From Tieghemiomyces parasiticus (taxonomy: Eukaryota > Kickxellomycota > Dimargaritomycetes > Dimargaritales > Dimargaritaceae): a DNA stretch of 56,644 nucleotides. Position numbers and translations under genes: made by a program. The DNA is taken from positions 1 to 56,644 of the forward strand of contig JANBPT010000205.1 in assembly GCA_027575765.1 (NCBI GenBank), read 5' to 3'. Below, piece after piece: positions 20,335 to 30,841 of this stretch (within the stretch, counting starts at the first letter, position 1; each line of letters opens with the position of its first letter). The notes beneath the pieces are model-generated. The model made no database searches and was not told where the DNA came from. It saw only the letters and a program-made list of their open reading frames with translations.

Positions 20335-22653
20335 TTAGGCTAGGTACCGGTACAGGGTCGGGTCTTCTGGGTCGCGCTCCATGTAATCACGATCAATCAT
20401 GGCGTCAATCCGTTTCTTGAGCTCGGCGGCGGTTATGGGAAACTTGAGGGTTTGAAATATGAGGTTCAGCAGTTGGGTGTGTGGCAGAGTTTGTTGAGCC
20501 TTCATGAGCCGCACGATGGCAGCGTCGACCTGGTGCAGGCGATCTTGGAATACCTTCTCGGTGGTGGCTGCGGTCTCTTTATCACTCTCTTTGACGCCCT
20601 GCTGTATGGTGCTGATGCGCAGCCTGAAGAGCGGGGCACTGAATTCACGGTTCACCGTAAAAGCGTCGGTAGCCGGGATGACCTCGCGGCCCAGCGGGGT
20701 CTTGGTGAGGACGCGGTATTTGCCACAGGCCAGGGACTGGAGGGTGCGGATAAGTTCATCATCATCGGCGACTCCTGTCCGACGCTGGATGTCCGCGTAG
20801 CTAAGGGCAGTGTCCGGGGTGACATCGTTGAACAACAGGAGGACCAGGGCCTGATAGCAAGACAGTTCCAGCTCCTTGCGCCCAGCATCGAACTGGGCGC
20901 GAAGTACGACGGTAGCCAGCGGGTCCTGCCACATCAGCAGGCGCTGCTTATGTGCGTCGAGGTAGAACGCGCGGAACCGGTCCTGGTAGGCAGTAATCTC
21001 TGCTGGCAGGATCACCCCTGATACGGGTGCGTAGGTCGGCCAGAAAGCCTGGGTGAGTACCGAGGCGCGGAAGTGGAGGCCCGGCGCAGCCGCATCACCC
21101 CCACCAGCCATGCCTGGGCCGACGCGAGTCGCCGGGCGCTTCCCACGGGCCTTACTGGATAGCCGGGCCTCTTGGGCCGTCTCAAACTCACGCTCCAGTT
21201 CCTCCGACACACCAATGTCGCGGAACATGCCCTCCAGCTTGTGGGTAAACTCGGCCCCGCACTCGGCCTTCAGTTTGACCAGCATCGACTTTTCGGCATC
21301 GGTCGAGGCGCTCTTCTTGAGCAGCAGGCGGCGAGCCAGGTCCCGCTTGTAGAAAGCCTCAAACACGTCCTTGCCGTGGAGGTACCGGAACAGGGCCAGC
21401 GCCTGGTTAAGCGTGTCTTCCAGCTGGACATCAGTCCGTTCGAGGTTGCCACTGCGTAGGGTGGCGTCCAGAAACCGGGCAATAAGCTGGGCCGGCCGCG
21501 TCGGCCTCGCGTTGATGGCCTGTTCAAAACTGGCTCGCAATGTCTCGGCAAAGTGTTCATTGCCATCGAAGCAATACGCCAAGATCTGATCCTGGGCCCG
21601 CTTCAGGGTGATAAGGCGTTCAACCATACTGTCGTCGTGGGCTGTGTCGAGGACAATGAACCGACCTGTAGTGGCTACGTAGCGACCGTAGGCGGCGCGC
21701 AACGTGTCTAGCCGGTCCACTCGGCCTAGCAAGCGATAGAGTCGGGCCAGGTCTCCGTGATGGATAGCACCACGGACCAGCAGCGCATCCAGGCCCAGGT
21801 TTACCAGTGTGTCGACGTGATCGGTCAACAGACATTGTGACACCGCGGCCAGGAGTGGGGCCTTGGTGTCCAGGTGTAGAAACTCAGCGGCCAGCTCCTT
21901 CTCCCCGTCCAGGCGGCGCTCGGCGTGGGCCAGGTAGGCGGCCACTCGATTGGCCCGGGTCTCACCCTCGGTCGCGCCCAAATCGGCCAACTGCGCAGTG
22001 CTCTCCTCCTGGTAGAATGCCTGGGTGCGCTCCAAGAACGTGTACTCGAAGCCCGTTGGGTAGACCAAAAGATCAATGTACATACCCACTAGAGCGCGCA
22101 GGCGGGCACGGTTCACTTCACCGTCGCCCCGGCGGTAGGTCGTGAACGCGGCCATGAGCTGGGCCAGGGTGCGGTTACGCAGGGCGTCGTGTTGGAGCCA
22201 CTGGGCGCGAAACAATTCTAGTGCCAGGTCGCGCAGGCTAGGCAGCTGCGGGGTCTGGTGCACGTAAGTCCGGTCCAGGTACAGAAAGATACTGCTCAGT
22301 AGGCGGACCTGTCGGTTGTACTCGGCCCACAGCTCCTCCACTGCGGTTAGGAGGTCTCCGTCGGCCGGGGGTGCACGGTCGAGCTCAATGAAACAGAAGG
22401 CGATGTGCGCCGCTAGTTCCTCGCGCAGGTTGGTGTACAACGGCTCGGCATAATCGTGCAAGCACAAGTTCTCGCAGGCTCGGTAAAGCTCTTCCAGACT
22501 GTCATCCAGCGGCAACCGTTTCTGGATGCTGCGCACCGCCGCCATGAGCCGATGCAACGTCGCGGCCTGGTACCGCTCAGGTAGCTGCGGGGGCCGCTTA
22601 AATCCAGCAAAAGTGAGCACGGCCGGGGGGTTGGCCGTGGTAGGTGATTCCAT
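20335..22653 (-). CDS. CUL4: Cullin-4 (CRL4 ubiquitin ligase scaffold)
   Basis: A 772-residue single-exon cullin. It resembles animal CUL4 more than CUL1 or CUL3: an N-terminal PQLPERYQAATLHRLMAAV segment matching the CUL4 RPxLP...W..L start, SIFLYLDRTYV, GKDVFEAFYKRDLARRLLL, SASTDAEKSMLVKLK, LEGMFRDI, WPTYAPV, LQSLACGKYRVL, and a Nedd8-domain ending in IDRDYMERDPEDPTLYRYLA. The neddylation lysine is expected at about Lys718 (AAIVRLMK). CUL4 binds DDB1 through its N-terminus and RBX1 through its C-terminus, and acts in DNA repair, replication control and heterochromatin. A basic and Gly-rich insertion (about residues 498-530, containing SSKARGKRP) interrupts the usual sequence before WPTY; it could be a nuclear-localisation element. 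Confidence 0.95.
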   Translation of the reverse strand: MESPTTANPPAVLTFAGFKRPPQLPERYQAATLHRLMAAVRSIQKRLPLDDSLEELYRACENLCLHDYAEPLYTNLREELAAHIAFCFIELDRAPPADGDLLTAVEELWAEYNRQVRLLSSIFLYLDRTYVHQTPQLPSLRDLALELFRAQWLQHDALRNRTLAQLMAAFTTYRRGDGEVNRARLRALVGMYIDLLVYPTGFEYTFLERTQAFYQEESTAQLADLGATEGETRANRVAAYLAHAERRLDGEKELAAEFLHLDTKAPLLAAVSQCLLTDHVDTLVNLGLDALLVRGAIHHGDLARLYRLLGRVDRLDTLRAAYGRYVATTGRFIVLDTAHDDSMVERLITLKRAQDQILAYCFDGNEHFAETLRASFEQAINARPTRPAQLIARFLDATLRSGNLERTDVQLEDTLNQALALFRYLHGKDVFEAFYKRDLARRLLLKKSASTDAEKSMLVKLKAECGAEFTHKLEGMFRDIGVSEELEREFETAQEARLSSKARGKRPATRVGPGMAGGGDAAAPGLHFRASVLTQAFWPTYAPVSGVILPAEITAYQDRFRAFYLDAHKQRLLMWQDPLATVVLRAQFDAGRKELELSCYQALVLLLFNDVTPDTALSYADIQRRTGVADDDELIRTLQSLACGKYRVLTKTPLGREVIPATDAFTVNREFSAPLFRLRISTIQQGVKESDKETAATTEKVFQDRLHQVDAAIVRLMKAQQTLPHTQLLNLIFQTLKFPITAAELKKRIDAMIDRDYMERDPEDPTLYRYLA

Positions 22654-23107
22654 GGTTGAGAAAAAGAGTGATTCCAGGTATAAGAGGACGGGTGGGAAGC
22701 ACGAGGGTGGAGGACAATGCCTGAATAAAGGAAGAACAGCGACAGTCCGAGGAATAGCGAAGGAGTGTAGTGGCGTAGGCGGACGAAACCCAATGCTTGA
22801 CGACCAAGGGAGGGGGGGGGGGGATTTGGAGCAGGTGAGGCTACCAGTCCCAAAACTACATTGGGGGAGGGGTCAACCACCACCCGCTGCCGCATTGTCA
22901 GGTCCCCTCTCTTTACGGTCTCGTCCATAACGGCCGTACTCTAGCTAACCGTAACGTAGTCGATCAATATCGGACGTTAAACGTTGGAATCATGAAGGCA
23001 CTCTGGTGCCACTAGTTGGGAAAAAGACACATATCACATTTATAACAGTGGGGTTTACGACATAGAAAAATGCTTATCAATAGAATGGTCAATCAAGTCA
23101 CTCGGGC
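22654..23107. other. CUL4 promoter / NUP192 3' region
   Basis: 454 bp between two same-strand genes. Contains G12 at 22812-22823. No gene seen; it presumably holds the NUP192 terminator and CUL4 promoter. Confidence 0.5.
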
Positions 23108-26100
23108 TTAGACCTGAAACAGGTGGGCCAGCTTGCGTGCGGTACGGTGGGCGAAGGGCGAGTAAGGTTCTGGTTGAGCGGCGGCTATCGCAGCGTTAGT
23201 GAGCACCTCGTCGCTATCGGCAATCAAGCGGGCCTCACGCAGCTGGTTGACCACGGGCTGTAGTAGGGCAATCGCCTCTAAACGGTAGTCGGGCTGGTAG
23301 TTCACTGGGGGCGGGGTGAGGCGAGCAAACACCTCCGAGATAGAGATGACGGCGCTGGGTTGCGACGCATCATTCTCCGCCGCCGCACTAATAGTGCCGC
23401 CGTTATCATCACCCTTATCGCCGCGCCGGAGGTAAAAGGCCAGGTGGGACCACAGGAGGTAAAGTGCCGATTCGCACGCGTCCACTAGGACCCGGCGGCG
23501 GTCATGTGCCTCAGTGAGCTGGCGGCGTAACTCGGTAGCAGCCAAGAGCTGCCGCTGAGCAAGGGGCAGTTCGGCACCCAGTGCGTCGGCAGCGTCCCCG
23601 CTGACCCCGGTGACAGCGTTGCTCACCGCGGCCGCAGCGCCGCTGAGTATAGCAGTCACGTCCTCGCTGGACATTCGAGTCGGGTCCGCACGGTGGTGGC
23701 TGAGCCGATCGATGAAGGCACTTAGTTGGATGACGGCGCGGAGGGTGTCAGAAAGGCTCACAATCAGGGCCCCGAGCGTGGGCGGGCGAATGGTTGCAGG
23801 GGTACCCGCAACAGTTTTGGAGGCCGCCAGGGCGCCACCGAAAACTTCAGGTCCTTGGCCATCACCCAGGGCCGTCAGCGACCATGAAAACACCGGACGC
23901 CAGCCAGCGGGCGTCCCAGGGGTCCCAGCCAGGTGGATAGCCAGAGCCAAAACGTTGCGCACAGTGGACTGCACGGCGGCGGTGGCAAGTTCACCAAACC
24001 GGGTGGTGTCCCCATCGGCGCGGGTAAGGGAGACCCCGGCAGCCTGGACGTCACGGTCGCCGAGCGGGTGGAGTAGGGGCTGCCAGACGGTACGCGCCCG
24101 GAGCTGAGGGAGGAGGGCCAGGACAGGGCCTGCTAGGCCGCCAAGATCACTGGCGACAGCGCGACCGTCTGTGGGGAGGGAGGCCGGGGGTACGGCGCGA
24201 CAGACTCCCAGCAGTAAGGCAGTGAATCGGTCCGCCTCCCGTAGCCCAGCCAGTCCGGCGTCCAGCGGGCTGGCCACCACCACCTCGTAGGTGCGACGGT
24301 GATGGGCAAGGTACTGCGCCACCTTGACGGCTACGGCGGGGCGGTCCTTGCCAGCACGGTCCACCAGGGCGGTCAGGAGCTGAAGAACCGGGTAGAAGAC
24401 CTGGTGGTACCTCACACGGAGGTCGTCACCGCCGTCGTCATGATTAGTGGGATGGGCACCTTGGGCCGGACGGAGTTCGAGTACCTCGGAGGCGTCCAGG
24501 GCCGCAATTAGGCCGTTCTCAACGAAACGTTCCACACCCTCACGGCGGGATGCGACGCGCAAAAAGAAGTGCAGCTTGGCTTCGTGGACGTAAAGCGGGT
24601 TGAGGTTATCGGCGCCAGGCTGTAGGGCCCGGGCTAGGGCCAGTTCGTCACGCTTCAACACCGATACCATGTGGCGCAGATAGGTCCGTTGGGCGAGGGC
24701 GGTAACCATGCGGTTGGAGCCTGCCCCACCGCCGGTGCCGGGCTCAACACAGCGGACTAGGTGGTCGAGGAGGGCAAAGGCAACGGTGCGCCACACGTCA
24801 GGGGCGTCACTGGCGTCTCTACACACGGCCTCAAGGAGTGGATCGCCGCAGGCTATCACCACATCGCGTAGGCCGCGGGCCAGAGGGCTGGGATCCGGGG
24901 TCGCTGTCGTCACCATTGCAGCCGTAACGCCTCGGGTGGCCCGGTGGTGGCGGGCGGATTCGGTGGAATCGCCGCGCCCGAGTTCGCCAACGGCCGACCG
25001 ACACCGGTGGGTCCGGAGGGTCGTGTCCTGGCCCAGGATGGCGAACGCGTACCGTAGGACGCCCAGCAGGGCCGCGTAGAGTTGACCGCGAAGGTGGAGC
25101 GGGACGCCGGCCTCGAGGACGCAGGGTACTAGCCGATCCCACAGGGCAATTGTCCAGGCCACCGGGAACTGGGCCTCGACGGGGGCATCACCACTGGAGC
25201 CCGGGTTGACATGCCCCTGGCGATGGGCTGGCTGTACGTTGCTAGTGTCGTCCTGAATCACGGCGGCAGCGAGGGCGGCCAAACGCTGAGGCTGACCATC
25301 ACGTAGTTTAGCTGTAAGGACTGCGAGCAGGGACCCCAAGGTATCGACCAGTCCACCGGTGGGGCCCGTTCCGACTTCCCCAGCACTCTCGTTGGTGGCC
25401 AGGGCGAACCGAGTAAGCACGGCATCGGTGAGAGCGAGCACCAAGGGCTCGGCCGGTTGATAACGCGGGGGTGACAGGCCCACGATAGTTGTAGGTCCTA
25501 ATTCGCCGTCATTGGCCGTCGGGTCTGCCAACGGGCCACCATCATCACCTTCACCCAGTAGGGCCTGGCCGAGATAATCAAACGCCCCCGTTAGGGCTAC
25601 CTCGACAACCTGCTGCCAGGCGCGGAGGACGTGGCCGTGGGCATGGGCTAAGCGCAGCCGCTGAGAGCCGACGAAACGGATACGTAAAAGGCGGCCCAAA
25701 GCGACCTGGGCGGCGTGCCGATGGGCCGGGGTTGGCAGGGCCCCGCGACGCTCGAGTTCGGTCAGTTCTCCGCGCAATTGAAGACAGATGGCCGGCAGGT
25801 CGTAAGTTGGGGCGCCCTGGTCATCGGGACGGAGATGGGCGTCCAGCGGCAGGCTAAAGTAGTCGGCAGGATCCTCACTGATGTGACCGGCGGCGAACGA
25901 CGCCGACGAGGATTCCAGCCCACCACTGCCAGTGGTTTCCTCGGCCAGCACCGCCTCGGCCCGGGCCAGAAAAGAGGTGGCCTGGCTCCACACGACGTAA
26001 AACTCGTAGAACCACCAGACAGCAGGTACGGCCCGCACGTCGGCACCAGGCATGCTGTGGGTGTCGGGGGTTCGTGCCGCCACGCTGAGATCCCAAAGAC

Positions 26101-29100
26101 GTTCGGCCGGGTCGTCGCTAGGACTTTGGTGCCAGGCGCGGCGCAGAGCAGCGTAGGCCGGGAACCCGGTTAGGGTGGCGGAGCCCTCTTCGCCAGTCAG
26201 GGCCCCGGACGTGGCCGGGGCTTCCCCGCGGAAGAGGCCGTGGAGGAGCCGTAGGGCACGACTGCGTGACCCTTCGTCGGCGAGCATGCGGAGTTCTAAT
26301 GCGACGGTGCGCAGGAACCACGCGCGTTGGTGCAGCCAGGCGGCAGTACGGGCCAGCAGGGTCCAACCGGGGTGCCGGCGCAGTTCGGCCAGATCACCAC
26401 CTCCGGTGTTCATCAAATCATCTTCTAACCCGCCACTGCTGCCGAATGCGGGCGGCAAAATGGGGGCCACAAACTCTGTGACCGCGTGGCGAGCCAAGGC
26501 GAGCTGGCGAGGGATAAAATCTTCTGCCTCGCGGAGATACTTACGGACCGGGGGTCCTGTGTGGGGATCAGCGCAGAGACGGTAGACAAGGTGGTAGCAG
26601 CGGGTAGCGAAGGCCGGATGGCTGGCCCAGAGCGATGCGGTTGGCCCCACTTCGGCTTCATCCACTTGTTCCGCATGATCATCCCGCCGACGGGCCCATC
26701 CGGCGGCGTGGGTACCCGCGCGCAAGGCGTCGAGGATGACATGTAGACAGGCCATACGGGCGTGGATAGAGGACGCAGAAGTGATTTGAGATGCTCCCGC
26801 CGTGTTGGCGGCGCCGCTGGTCGGTGGGGCCTGGAATACCGTGGCGCGGACGGTGGCGGAAGATCCGGTATCGAACCCTAGCAGCCAGTGGGCCACACTG
26901 GGACATCCACGGTCGGGTGATAGGTTAGCCAAGAGGAGGTCAACGATGGCGGCGCGGATGGTGTTGGCATCGACAGGGGCGACTAGACGGTCGGTATCGG
27001 TCGCAGTGGTCAGGGTGTTGGCTACGGCCACCGAACCCCGACGGCCCTCCTCTCCATCGGCCGATTGAGTACTATCGGCCGGTTCAGGGTCCGCTGTCTC
27101 GAGGCGCTCGAGGTACCCAAACAGGATACGTAACGACTCGTCGCTGCCATCGAGCAGGGCGACGAGACGATTAGCTGGGGCGGCGGCCAAGGTGTCGGTG
27201 GGACCGTCGGTTCCAAATACCGGGGAGGCCGCGAGCCGGCCGAGAAGCTCGACGGAGAGGAGGCACAATTCCTCATTGACGCGGCAGTTGACATAGAGCG
27301 TCATCTGGATGACCGCCGGGTAGCGGTAGAGCAGAAGCTGGTCTAGGGCCACTAGGCCCGGTGGTAACTGGAGGGTGGGGAGCTCCAGCTGGGCGGTCAC
27401 CCACGGGTGGGCCAGGAGCGGGAACAGCGCGTGTAGGACAGTGTGCTGGAGATGCAGGACGCGTAGCAGGACACGGAGGGCCAGACGGACGGCACGAAGC
27501 GGGGCGTCGGAGGTTGCAGATCCGTTCGTGGCGGCACCGCCGTTATTGGAGTTATCTGCAGTGCCCGAATAGGCCCCTCCCGCAGACGACCCGGTGGCAT
27601 TGAGCACGTCGACAGGATTGGCCACCACAACCTTGAGGATTTCATCGAGCAGCGGGGAGCCGGTCAGCAGGCGGATGAGAATATCAAACCCGGGATGGAG
27701 TACGGTGGCACGGAAGGCCTTACGGAACTCTTCGGGGAGTTGACCGGTGGTGGTGGTTGCCGAGGGAGCCCCGGGTCCACCGGTAAACGACTGGATAAGC
27801 CGGGGCAAGTCCAGGGCGGTTCCGGAAATGTATGGCGTGAGTGCCGGATCGCGCACGAGACTGACTAGGTCAAGGGTGATAAGACAGCGCTCCACGAGGT
27901 CGAGGCAGACCGCGGCCACCTCCCAGCGGTCGGCCGGGTCACGGTACCCGCGGAGATCGGCCTTCAAAAAGACGTGGTCGAGGATGGCATTGACGTAGGG
28001 CGCCACGCCTGGCAAGCGGTGGTTAGCGCCCAGATCGGTGGGGAGGGAAGGGGAGGAAACCCCATCCGGGAGGAGGAGGCAGGTCCCGGCGAGAACCCCC
28101 GCGCCTGATCGGACGGCGGCGGACGATGACGACCCAGCCGAGGCCGGGACGGGCACGTGGATGAGAGTGGCCAAGAACCGTACAAAGGCCAACGTCTCAG
28201 GGTAAATCTCTTTGGTGGCTTCGACCTCCTCGAGTTCGTAGAGGTAACCTGCGGGGGGCCCGTGGGCTCCCAATGGTCGGGCGGCGAGGGCCGAGGCGAG
28301 CCGCTGGGGGTCGACGACGGTGGGGATGGTCTGGGATAATTCCAACAGCTGCCAAGCCTGGCGGGCAATCTCCACGGCCCCAGCGTCTCCGCTCGTTTTG
28401 ACATCTCCGCCCCCGATAACTACGACATCGGACGGCGCGGCGCAGAACGCGGCGAGGGCCGCCAGGATCTCGGCTTTAAGGGTGACGGGTACGCGACAGC
28501 CCAGGAGGTCGAATAGCGTATAGAGTGCGCGATACTGGCCGTGGTCGTACAGAGCCTCACGGACGGCGGCCGAGTACGTGACGGTCTGGCGCAGGAGGCG
28601 CAAAAAGGCGGCAATGATGGCCGCCTCGTCAGGTGGAATTTCAAACATGGGCGCCCCGGCGGAATCGGCCGCGCCGCTACTCCCACCGAGTCGCAACGTG
28701 GTCTCGTTCGATGCCGCGTTGGCCTTGCGCAACTGGTCGGCGTAAAACTGGAGGGCGGCAAACAGCGCTGACCACGAGCAGAGACCGCCACTGCCACCGC
28801 CGCCGTTCCTGCCCGCACCCCCACCGGTATGGGCAGAAGGGCTGTTGGCGCCAAAGAACACGTAGGCGTACTGGGCGCAAGCCGGGCCCGTCGCCAGAGA
28901 CCCCAGCATGTCGAGGTAGGCGCGGATCATACTGGGCGCACGGCAGTCGGCGGCCCACCTCAAAAAGATGTGCAAGCGCTCGTCCACCAGTTCGAGCCGG
29001 CCGCCATTCGCAACCTCGGTGGGTAGCGGGGTCTGGGTCAGTGGGAGACTGGCCGGAGAGAGGGCACGCCAGAATCGGAGGCCTAGGTCCGGCACGTCCG

Positions 29101-30841
29101 TGTAGAGCGTCGCGATAAGGTTAAAAAAGTCCACGACCGCGTGCGTGGCCGGCGGAGGGACGCCCGGGCGCCCGGCGGACGGCTGGACCACCCCCTGGGG
29201 ACGGTGCAGGTAGCTGTCTTCCTCACGGTACCGAATCCGTCGCAGGATGCTGGACATATTGGCGATGAGGCCCGTCACGGAGGCGGCCATCTGATGACAC
29301 AGGTGCTGTTGAAATTCAGGGTCGAGGCGAGCGGTAGGGTAGGTCGCCTTGGCTGACGCCATGGCCTGGTTATTATGGCGCCAGTCGGCCGCTGAGAAAT
29401 TCATCGTCGGCCCATCGTCGCCGATGGTGTAGCGCAGACGATCGACACGCTTAAAGGCCAGGCAGTACCGGGTGGCAAACCCAAACACGTCGGCCGAGAT
29501 TGCGCGGTCGACCCACTGTTCGATGGACTCTTCGCGGATGGAGAGGGCCGTCTCGAGCGACGGGAATCGATGTAGATGAACGAGGAGGTACTGACTCCAC
29601 TGTAGGGTCAGGAGACCCCATACCCCACGGGAAAACTCGCCTTCATTATGCCCGTTTGCGCCAGGCATGGCTCCGGAGGAGCCCCAGCCCGAACAGGTAT
29701 CCTTAACCAAAAAATCGTTAACCTGACCAACGGGTCCGACGGCCAAGGTTTCGACGGCGGTCCGGGAGGCCGCGGCAGCAAGGAGGGATCCGCCGTGGCC
29801 GCTATCGCCTCCTCCCTCGGTCGATTCGTCGACGGCGGCGGTGGCCAGGGCGGCCATCAGAACGTAGATTGTAGCAGGATCCTGGGCTTCGGCGTGCGAC
29901 TGAAGATGTCGAGCGAGGACGAGGAAATCGGCTGGGCCCGACGATCGATAGTGAACGGCCAGAAACAGGGTGTTGGCTAAAGTGATGCGGCCGCGTTCCA
30001 GGTACCCGACCAGTTCATCTACGATCGCCGGGCCATAGGGCAGAGCGGTCTCCTGGGCCATGGGCTGCTGCTGCTGTTGCTGCTGCTGGGAGGCGGTGGG
30101 GTGGCTACTAGTAGGGAGGCTCCGGGCTTGTTCGAGACGGGTGGCCCACTGGGTGATTTCCGATCGGTAGGCCACGAGAGCGTCGAGCCAGGGGGTCAAG
30201 TACGGCGACGGTTCCTTCTTGGCCGCTGACTGTATCGAGGGGTCCACCGCTGACGCCCACCAATTACCAGCTGTCGAGCTTTGCGACGCCGCTCCCACCG
30301 ACCCGCGCACAACGTACTCGATCAAGAACCCGTCGCACACCTGACGGACGGGCGGGCAGGCCTCGGTATCGAGGGCCAGCTTGAGTACGGCCTCGAGGGT
30401 AGCAAATTTGTAGAGGGTTTCGGTGGCGAACAACACGGCGCCGGTTTCGGCGGGCGGGCGGTCGAACCGAGCACTGTAGTGCATTCCATGCTGGATCAGG
30501 GTGGCCGCGAGGTACTCGTTGATGCGCAGGAAATCCGACAGCCGGATGACCTCCGCACAGAAATCGTCCGTTAGCTGGTGCGGTACCCCATTGATCTCGG
30601 CCACCTTCTCCTCCCGAACTCGCCGACGGTGCGCAGCGTCGGGGCCTGACGGAAGTTGGAGGACGGCGAGGAGTGTCGCACGGTGGGTGGTGAGCTCTGA
30701 CTGCAGGTGCCGCGCAAACCGGACGGCTGCATCCGCAGCCACCGGATCTGAAAGGTCCTGCGGGAGTGTCGCCGCTTCCGAGAGCAGACCAAAAAGGGTC
30801 TTGAACGTGTCGGGCTGCCAACCCGCCGCTAGTTTATCCAT
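23108..30841 (-). CDS. NUP192: Inner-ring nucleoporin Nup192/Nup205
   Basis: Giant single-exon gene encoding about 2577 residues from the ATG at 30841. The frame is open another 246 bp upstream, but that part is leader-like, and the chosen Met starts the recognisable N-terminus (MDKLAAGWQPDTFKTLFGLL). Nup192/205 is an alpha-solenoid adaptor of the inner ring of the nuclear pore. Family-specific stretches: PHQLTDDFCAEVIRLSDFL (N-terminal), YLDMLGSLATGPACAQYAY, VPVTLKAEILAALAAF, TKEIYPETLAFVRFLATL, VAHWLLGFD, LVYRLCADPHTGPPVRKYL. These match Nup205 in order. The protein is much longer than yeast Nup192 (about 1680) or human NUP205 (about 2010). The excess includes low-complexity inserts: a Q8 tract (about residue 252), Gly-rich GGGAGRNGGGGSGG, and Asn/Gly/Ala-rich loops between helical repeats. 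No intron signals were needed. Confidence 0.95.
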   Translation of the reverse strand: MDKLAAGWQPDTFKTLFGLLSEAATLPQDLSDPVAADAAVRFARHLQSELTTHRATLLAVLQLPSGPDAAHRRRVREEKVAEINGVPHQLTDDFCAEVIRLSDFLRINEYLAATLIQHGMHYSARFDRPPAETGAVLFATETLYKFATLEAVLKLALDTEACPPVRQVCDGFLIEYVVRGSVGAASQSSTAGNWWASAVDPSIQSAAKKEPSPYLTPWLDALVAYRSEITQWATRLEQARSLPTSSHPTASQQQQQQQQPMAQETALPYGPAIVDELVGYLERGRITLANTLFLAVHYRSSGPADFLVLARHLQSHAEAQDPATIYVLMAALATAAVDESTEGGGDSGHGGSLLAAAASRTAVETLAVGPVGQVNDFLVKDTCSGWGSSGAMPGANGHNEGEFSRGVWGLLTLQWSQYLLVHLHRFPSLETALSIREESIEQWVDRAISADVFGFATRYCLAFKRVDRLRYTIGDDGPTMNFSAADWRHNNQAMASAKATYPTARLDPEFQQHLCHQMAASVTGLIANMSSILRRIRYREEDSYLHRPQGVVQPSAGRPGVPPPATHAVVDFFNLIATLYTDVPDLGLRFWRALSPASLPLTQTPLPTEVANGGRLELVDERLHIFLRWAADCRAPSMIRAYLDMLGSLATGPACAQYAYVFFGANSPSAHTGGGAGRNGGGGSGGLCSWSALFAALQFYADQLRKANAASNETTLRLGGSSGAADSAGAPMFEIPPDEAAIIAAFLRLLRQTVTYSAAVREALYDHGQYRALYTLFDLLGCRVPVTLKAEILAALAAFCAAPSDVVVIGGGDVKTSGDAGAVEIARQAWQLLELSQTIPTVVDPQRLASALAARPLGAHGPPAGYLYELEEVEATKEIYPETLAFVRFLATLIHVPVPASAGSSSSAAVRSGAGVLAGTCLLLPDGVSSPSLPTDLGANHRLPGVAPYVNAILDHVFLKADLRGYRDPADRWEVAAVCLDLVERCLITLDLVSLVRDPALTPYISGTALDLPRLIQSFTGGPGAPSATTTTGQLPEEFRKAFRATVLHPGFDILIRLLTGSPLLDEILKVVVANPVDVLNATGSSAGGAYSGTADNSNNGGAATNGSATSDAPLRAVRLALRVLLRVLHLQHTVLHALFPLLAHPWVTAQLELPTLQLPPGLVALDQLLLYRYPAVIQMTLYVNCRVNEELCLLSVELLGRLAASPVFGTDGPTDTLAAAPANRLVALLDGSDESLRILFGYLERLETADPEPADSTQSADGEEGRRGSVAVANTLTTATDTDRLVAPVDANTIRAAIVDLLLANLSPDRGCPSVAHWLLGFDTGSSATVRATVFQAPPTSGAANTAGASQITSASSIHARMACLHVILDALRAGTHAAGWARRRDDHAEQVDEAEVGPTASLWASHPAFATRCYHLVYRLCADPHTGPPVRKYLREAEDFIPRQLALARHAVTEFVAPILPPAFGSSGGLEDDLMNTGGGDLAELRRHPGWTLLARTAAWLHQRAWFLRTVALELRMLADEGSRSRALRLLHGLFRGEAPATSGALTGEEGSATLTGFPAYAALRRAWHQSPSDDPAERLWDLSVAARTPDTHSMPGADVRAVPAVWWFYEFYVVWSQATSFLARAEAVLAEETTGSGGLESSSASFAAGHISEDPADYFSLPLDAHLRPDDQGAPTYDLPAICLQLRGELTELERRGALPTPAHRHAAQVALGRLLRIRFVGSQRLRLAHAHGHVLRAWQQVVEVALTGAFDYLGQALLGEGDDGGPLADPTANDGELGPTTIVGLSPPRYQPAEPLVLALTDAVLTRFALATNESAGEVGTGPTGGLVDTLGSLLAVLTAKLRDGQPQRLAALAAAVIQDDTSNVQPAHRQGHVNPGSSGDAPVEAQFPVAWTIALWDRLVPCVLEAGVPLHLRGQLYAALLGVLRYAFAILGQDTTLRTHRCRSAVGELGRGDSTESARHHRATRGVTAAMVTTATPDPSPLARGLRDVVIACGDPLLEAVCRDASDAPDVWRTVAFALLDHLVRCVEPGTGGGAGSNRMVTALAQRTYLRHMVSVLKRDELALARALQPGADNLNPLYVHEAKLHFFLRVASRREGVERFVENGLIAALDASEVLELRPAQGAHPTNHDDGGDDLRVRYHQVFYPVLQLLTALVDRAGKDRPAVAVKVAQYLAHHRRTYEVVVASPLDAGLAGLREADRFTALLLGVCRAVPPASLPTDGRAVASDLGGLAGPVLALLPQLRARTVWQPLLHPLGDRDVQAAGVSLTRADGDTTRFGELATAAVQSTVRNVLALAIHLAGTPGTPAGWRPVFSWSLTALGDGQGPEVFGGALAASKTVAGTPATIRPPTLGALIVSLSDTLRAVIQLSAFIDRLSHHRADPTRMSSEDVTAILSGAAAAVSNAVTGVSGDAADALGAELPLAQRQLLAATELRRQLTEAHDRRRVLVDACESALYLLWSHLAFYLRRGDKGDDNGGTISAAAENDASQPSAVISISEVFARLTPPPVNYQPDYRLEAIALLQPVVNQLREARLIADSDEVLTNAAIAAAQPEPYSPFAHRTARKLAHLFQV
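30065..30088 (-). repeat. CAG/CAA repeat encoding polyglutamine in NUP192
   Basis: Eight consecutive Gln codons (seven CAG, one CAA) in the NUP192 frame, within a Ser/Thr/Pro-rich linker. A likely length-variable site. Confidence 0.8.

Noticed and set aside
23108..30841. Many long open frames antisense to NUP192, CUL4, PEX8 and ArgRS
   Set aside because: They mirror codon bias of GC-rich genes on the other strand, lack family likeness, and overlap well-supported proteins completely.
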